A model generated the notes under the pieces. The model ran no database searches. It worked only from the letters and a program-made list of their open reading frames with translations, and had not been told where the DNA came from. A stretch of 7,964 bases of DNA, taken from an uncultured Asticcacaulis sp. Lineage in GTDB: Bacteria; Pseudomonadota; Alphaproteobacteria; Caulobacterales; Caulobacteraceae. Made by a program: the position numbers and the translations under genes. Shown here piece by piece: positions 5,100 through 7,964 of the stretch (the stretch's first letter is position 1; each line of letters opens with the position of its first letter). The stretch is taken from positions 1 through 7,964 of the forward strand of contig CAMLPZ010000196.1 in NCBI GenBank assembly GCA_946482045.1, read 5' to 3'.

Positions 5100-6167
5100 A
5101 TGTTTTGCCTTTTACGCGCTTGTGTGTCACAAGCCCGGCCGATGAACGATCCGATCTACGAAACCCTGCTGCTGCCGATCGAAGACGGCACCATCACCTT
5201 GCCCGATGACGGCGCGCTGTTCCTGCGCGCGCGGACCGGCTTTCCGTCCCTGCCCACCGCACAAGTGCTTTGCGAACAAGGCTTCCGTCCTGCCTATGAC
5301 GCTCTGATCCGTTCCGGCTTTACTGTCCGCGATACGAACGACACCCGCACCTTTGGCCTGACCCTGCTGCTACCGCAGCGCCAGCGCGATGAGAACCGCG
5401 CCCTGCTGGCGCGCGCCATCAAGGCCACGCGCGATGGCGGCATCGTCATGGCCGCGCAATCGAATACGCAGGGCGCCAAGACCTTCGAAAATGAGCTGGA
5501 AGCCCTGACCGGCAACGTCACCAGCCTGTCCAAAAACAAGTGCCGCGTCTTCTGGGCGCGCATCAATCACAACCAGATCAATTCTGATTTGCTGGAAACA
5601 TGGCTTGCCAATGACGCGCCGCGTCGCAACGAAGCTGGCTATCTCAGCCGCCCGGGCCTGTTCGCCTGGGACCGCATCGACGCCGGCTCGCAGAAGCTGA
5701 TCGATCACCTGCCGGCCGACCTGTCCGGCCGTGCCGCCGACCTGGGGGCTGGCTTCGGTTTTCTGGCCGACGCCGCGTTCAAGCGCTGCCCGAAGCTCAC
5801 CCATATCGACCTTTATGAGGCCGAACAGCGCGCGCTCGATCTGGCGCGCGAAAACCTGGCCGGTTACGGCGACCGCGCCCAGTTCCACTGGGCCGACGTC
5901 ACCCGCGGCGTCGCCGGAGACTACGACGTCGTCATCTCCAACCCGCCTTTCCATGTCGACCGCGAAGACCGCAGCGACATCGGCCAGGCCTTTATCCGCG
6001 CCGCTGCCGGCGCGCTTAAATCCGGTGGCCAGCTGTTTATGGTTGCCAATCGCCACCTGCCCTATGAAGAGACGCTCAAGGCCGCATTCAAGTCGGTGAA
6101 GATGCTTGGGGATACCGGCGGTTACAAGATCATCCAGGCCATCGGCCCCCAGACGAAGCGCAAATGA
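5100..6167 (+). CDS. rsmC: class I SAM-dependent rRNA guanine-N2 methyltransferase, RsmC-like
   Basis: This 355-residue protein resembles RsmC, which makes m2G1207 in helix 34 of 16S rRNA using S-adenosylmethionine. E. coli RsmC is 343 residues, built from a degenerate and an active methyltransferase domain, and the same layout is seen here. The RsmC-type block PGLFAWDRIDAGSQ starts at 185, SAM-binding motif I DLGAGFG is at 214-220, the acidic end of strand 2 is DLYEAE (237-242), the catalytic NPPFH is at 281-285, and LFMVANRHLPYEETL is at 312-326. These fit RsmC better than other NPPF enzymes; RlmG (23S m2G1835) is the main alternative. Two starts are possible. ATG 5100 has GGAG 7 nt upstream, contributed by repeat copy 2. 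ATG 5142 gives a more ordinary N-terminus (MNDPIYETLLLP) but has no Shine-Dalgarno sequence. I list 5100. The stop codon overlaps the next gene's start (ATGA), indicating translational coupling. Confidence 0.85.
   Translation: MFCLLRACVSQARPMNDPIYETLLLPIEDGTITLPDDGALFLRARTGFPSLPTAQVLCEQGFRPAYDALIRSGFTVRDTNDTRTFGLTLLLPQRQRDENRALLARAIKATRDGGIVMAAQSNTQGAKTFENELEALTGNVTSLSKNKCRVFWARINHNQINSDLLETWLANDAPRRNEAGYLSRPGLFAWDRIDAGSQKLIDHLPADLSGRAADLGAGFGFLADAAFKRCPKLTHIDLYEAEQRALDLARENLAGYGDRAQFHWADVTRGVAGDYDVVISNPPFHVDREDRSDIGQAFIRAAAGALKSGGQLFMVANRHLPYEETLKAAFKSVKMLGDTGGYKIIQAIGPQTKRK
5118..5134. repeat. 17-bp inverted repeat between the two possible rsmC starts
   Basis: GCTTGTG and CACAAGC form a perfect 7-bp inverted repeat around TGT. 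It ends 7 nt before the alternative rsmC start ATG 5142. It could be a small operator, or an mRNA hairpin within the first codons if ATG 5100 is used. No function is shown by the sequence alone. Confidence 0.35.
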
Positions 6168-6877
6168 AGCTGATCAAGCACCTCGCCAACCTCGGTTATG
6201 GCAGCCGCAGGGAGATCCAGAAGCTCCTGCGCATGGGCGCGTTCACGGATGCGGCCGGCGCTACGATCGATGAAGACAGCGCGATCGCCCACGCCGATAT
6301 CCGCTATCGCGGCAAGCCACTCGACCCGGATTTCGGCGTCGTGCTGATGCTCAACAAGCCGACGGGTTACGTCTGCTCATTGAAGGACCGCGGCCAACTG
6401 GTCTATGAGCTGCTGCCCGAACGGTTCGCCCTGCGCAAGCCGGTGCTGTCGACCATCGGCCGGCTCGATTCGGACACATCGGGCTTGCTGCTGTTTACCG
6501 ACGACGGCGACTTTCTCCACCGCATCATCTCGCCCAAAAACCACGTTTCCAAAATATATGAAGTAACGTGTGCGCGGCCCGTAGACCCGAAATATAAGGA
6601 TATTTTCGCATCCGGGACACTCGTTCTGGAAAGCGAAAAGGAAGCGCTTAAACCGGCATTTCTGGAAATAACCGGTGAGACGACAGCCCGCCTGACGCTT
6701 TATGAAGGCCGTTATCACCAGGTCCGGCGCATGTTCGCTGCCGTAGGCAACCACGTCGACAAGCTACATCGCTCGCAGATGGCGCAGTTGACACTTGATG
6801 ACCTCAAGCCCGGTCAGTGGCGCGTTCTGACACCGGCCGAGCGCGATGGTTTGCTCGTCAAGCCGGGCGCGGATTAG
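6164..6877 (+). CDS. rsuA: RsuA-family 16S rRNA pseudouridine synthase
   Basis: This 237-residue enzyme belongs to the RsuA/RluB/RluE/RluF branch of pseudouridine synthases. An S4-like RNA-binding region (about 1-50, MKLIKHLANLGYGSRREIQK) precedes the catalytic domain, with LMLNKPTGYVCS (61-72), GRLDSDTSGLLLFTDDGD (99-116) carrying the catalytic Asp102, and EGRYHQVRRMFAAVGNHV (181-198). LNKPTGYVCS, the RYHQV(R/K)RMFAAVGNHV block and the length match E. coli RsuA (231 residues), which makes pseudouridine 516 in helix 18 of 16S rRNA. RluE/RluF-type 23S specificity cannot be excluded. The start ATG 6164 overlaps the rsmC stop by 4 nt and has no strong Shine-Dalgarno sequence of its own, so it is probably translated by coupling. 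The stretch 6541-6620 is about 48% G+C with codons such as ATA and GTA, unlike the rest, but the conserved frame continues through it. The last 20 bp overlap the 3' end of aguB on the other strand. Confidence 0.9.
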   Translation: MKLIKHLANLGYGSRREIQKLLRMGAFTDAAGATIDEDSAIAHADIRYRGKPLDPDFGVVLMLNKPTGYVCSLKDRGQLVYELLPERFALRKPVLSTIGRLDSDTSGLLLFTDDGDFLHRIISPKNHVSKIYEVTCARPVDPKYKDIFASGTLVLESEKEALKPAFLEITGETTARLTLYEGRYHQVRRMFAAVGNHVDKLHRSQMAQLTLDDLKPGQWRVLTPAERDGLLVKPGAD

Positions 6878-7739
6878 CCAGGGGCGCATAGAATTCCGGC
6901 CGGCGGTCGCGGAAAAAGCCCCAGGCGGCGCGATGGGTCTTCAGGAAGTCGAGATCGAACTCGGCGACGAGCACGCCCTCCTCCTTCGCTCCGAACTCCG
7001 CGACCTTGTCGCCGCGATGATTGGCGATGAAGCTATGACCATAAAAGGTCTGGCCGCAGCCGTTTTGCGGCGAGATCAGGCTTTCGGTGCCGATACGGTT
7101 CGACGCAACAACGGGGATGACATTGGCGACCGCGTGGCCCTGCATGACGCGCTGCCAAGGCGCCGCGGTATCGAGTGAATCGTCATGCGGTTCCGAGCCG
7201 ATGGCGGTCGGGTAGAACAGGATTTCGGCGCCCTGAAGCGCCATGGCGCGCGCGGCTTCCGGATACCACTGATCCCAGCAGATGCCGATGCCGATCCGGG
7301 CATATTTGGTGTCCCAGACCTTGAAGCCGGTATCGCCGGGACGGAAATAGTATTTTTCCTGATAGCCCGGGCCATCGGGGATGTGAGACTTGCGATAGAC
7401 GCCCAGCAGTTCCCCACCGGCGTCAACGACAACCAGACTGTTGAAATAGTGCGGGCCTTCCGATTCGTAGATCGAGGTCGGGATGACGACGTCCAGTTCT
7501 TTCGCCAACCTTTGCATGGCCAGGACCGCCGGATGCGTGCGCCACGGATAGGCGGTGGCAAACCACTTCTCTTCCTGGCTGACGCAGAAATACTCGCCCT
7601 GGAACAGCTCCGACGGCAGGATGACCTGCGCGCCCTTGCCCGCCGCCTCGCGCACCAAGGCCTCGGTCCTGGCGATATTGGCGTCCATGTCGGAGCCGTA
7701 GGCGGTTTGCAGCGCCGCGACTTTCACCGTGCGGGTCAT
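6858..7739 (-). CDS. aguB: N-carbamoylputrescine amidohydrolase
   Basis: This 293-residue nitrilase-superfamily enzyme hydrolyses N-carbamoylputrescine to putrescine, CO2 and ammonia, the last step of the agmatine route; it should act in the cytoplasm. The catalytic triad is visible: Glu44 in LPSELFQGEYFC, Lys117 in YRKSHIPDGPGYQEKYYF (115-132), and Cys154 in IGICWDQWYPEAAR (151-164). The FQGEYFC and PDGPGYQEKYYF blocks and the C-terminal HRAAWGFFRDRRPEFY (269-284) are typical of AguB rather than of other nitrilases. Length is normal for the family. ATG 7739 has GGAG (7751-7748) 8 nt upstream. The agmatine deiminase gene ends 55 nt upstream on the same strand, so the two probably form an aguA-aguB operon. 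No terminator is visible at the 3' end, where the gene runs into rsuA by 20 bp. Confidence 0.96.
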   Translation of the reverse strand: MTRTVKVAALQTAYGSDMDANIARTEALVREAAGKGAQVILPSELFQGEYFCVSQEEKWFATAYPWRTHPAVLAMQRLAKELDVVIPTSIYESEGPHYFNSLVVVDAGGELLGVYRKSHIPDGPGYQEKYYFRPGDTGFKVWDTKYARIGIGICWDQWYPEAARAMALQGAEILFYPTAIGSEPHDDSLDTAAPWQRVMQGHAVANVIPVVASNRIGTESLISPQNGCGQTFYGHSFIANHRGDKVAEFGAKEEGVLVAEFDLDFLKTHRAAWGFFRDRRPEFYAPLANPRPA

Positions 7740-7794
7740 GGCAGGTACTCCAGAAAAGATTGGCCGTCCGCAGATGGGAACGACACGAAGATTC

Positions 7795-7964
7795 TCAAGC
7801 CTTGATCAGCGGAACTTGCTGGCTGATGCAGTGGAAACTGCCGCCGCCGGTCAGGATGGCCTTGGACGACAGGCCGACGACCTGCCGTTCCGGAAACAGG
7901 CTTTGCAGCGCCTCGACCGCCAGTTCGCCCGGCCGTTCCTTGTAGATCGGAACGACGACGCAAT
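7795..7964 (-). CDS. aguA: agmatine deiminase, C-terminal part (cut at window edge)
   Basis: Only the last 55 residues and the TGA stop (7797-7795) are inside the window. They read [20 protein letters not shown], then [20 protein letters not shown], then [15 protein letters not shown]. The [11 protein letters not shown] block corresponds to the GGGxxHC active-site motif of agmatine deiminases, in which the cysteine is the nucleophile; it is Cys45 of this fragment. The enzyme converts agmatine to N-carbamoylputrescine and ammonia. The neighbour aguB takes that product on to putrescine, which supports the call. Arginine deiminase relatives are unlikely given the motif and the pairing. Any start, promoter and N-terminal domain lie outside the window. 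Confidence 0.93.
   Translation of the reverse strand, partial: CVVVPIYKERPGELAVEALQSLFPERQVVGLSSKAILTGGGSFHCISQQVPLIKA

Noticed and set aside
6541..6620. AT-richer patch within rsuA as a sign of transfer
   Set aside because: It is only 80 bp, the conserved frame runs straight through it, and the flanks are normal, so local variation is enough.
7736..7963. Minus-strand frame of 75 codons starting near the right edge
   Set aside because: It is an arginine-rich, low-information frame in the wrong register; the adjacent frame carries the agmatine deiminase active-site motif and ends at 7795.

Overview
The window is chromosomal DNA, high in G+C, from an alphaproteobacterium. The DnaX sequence, the small SRP RNA, the aguA-aguB pair and a PL10-type pectate lyase fit Caulobacterales (Caulobacter/Asticcacaulis-like), but the genus is an inference. 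Apart from two copies of a hairpin-rich intergenic repeat, the gene content is housekeeping and carbohydrate metabolism. I see no phage, insertion sequence, CRISPR, tRNA or defence genes.

Layout. 1-808 (minus): 5' part of dnaX (DNA polymerase III gamma/tau), cut by the window edge. 809-924: short divergent promoter region. 925-1650 (plus): PPP-type metallophosphatase. 1665-1757 (minus): 4.5S SRP RNA gene (ffs). 1878-3173 (plus): exported pectate lyase. 3177-3323: repeat copy 1. 3327-4955 (plus): GH13 alpha-glucosidase of the oligo-1,6-glucosidase type. 4959-5096: repeat copy 2. 5100-6167 (plus): RsmC-like 16S rRNA guanine methyltransferase, overlapping by 4 nt an RsuA-like 16S rRNA pseudouridine synthase (6164-6877). 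The minus-strand putrescine operon runs inward from the right edge: 3' end of aguA (7795-7964, agmatine deiminase), then aguB (6858-7739, N-carbamoylputrescine amidohydrolase). The aguB and rsuA 3' ends overlap by 20 bp.

How genes work together. Pectate lyase and the GH13 enzyme point to use of plant-derived saccharides. RsmC and RsuA both modify 16S rRNA and look translationally coupled. AguA and AguB are consecutive steps from agmatine to putrescine.

The most unusual feature is the repeat pair. Each copy ends in a hairpin whose 3' arm, GGGAGAAGG, is also the Shine-Dalgarno sequence of the next gene (GGAG, 7 nt, start codon, in both cases). The ribosome-binding site of each downstream gene is therefore repeat-derived and could be masked by the repeat's own 5' arm. 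The apical part of this 41-bp hairpin is in opposite orientation in the two copies (37/41 matches after inversion), while the flanks keep one orientation. I see no evidence for a wholly new multi-gene system here.
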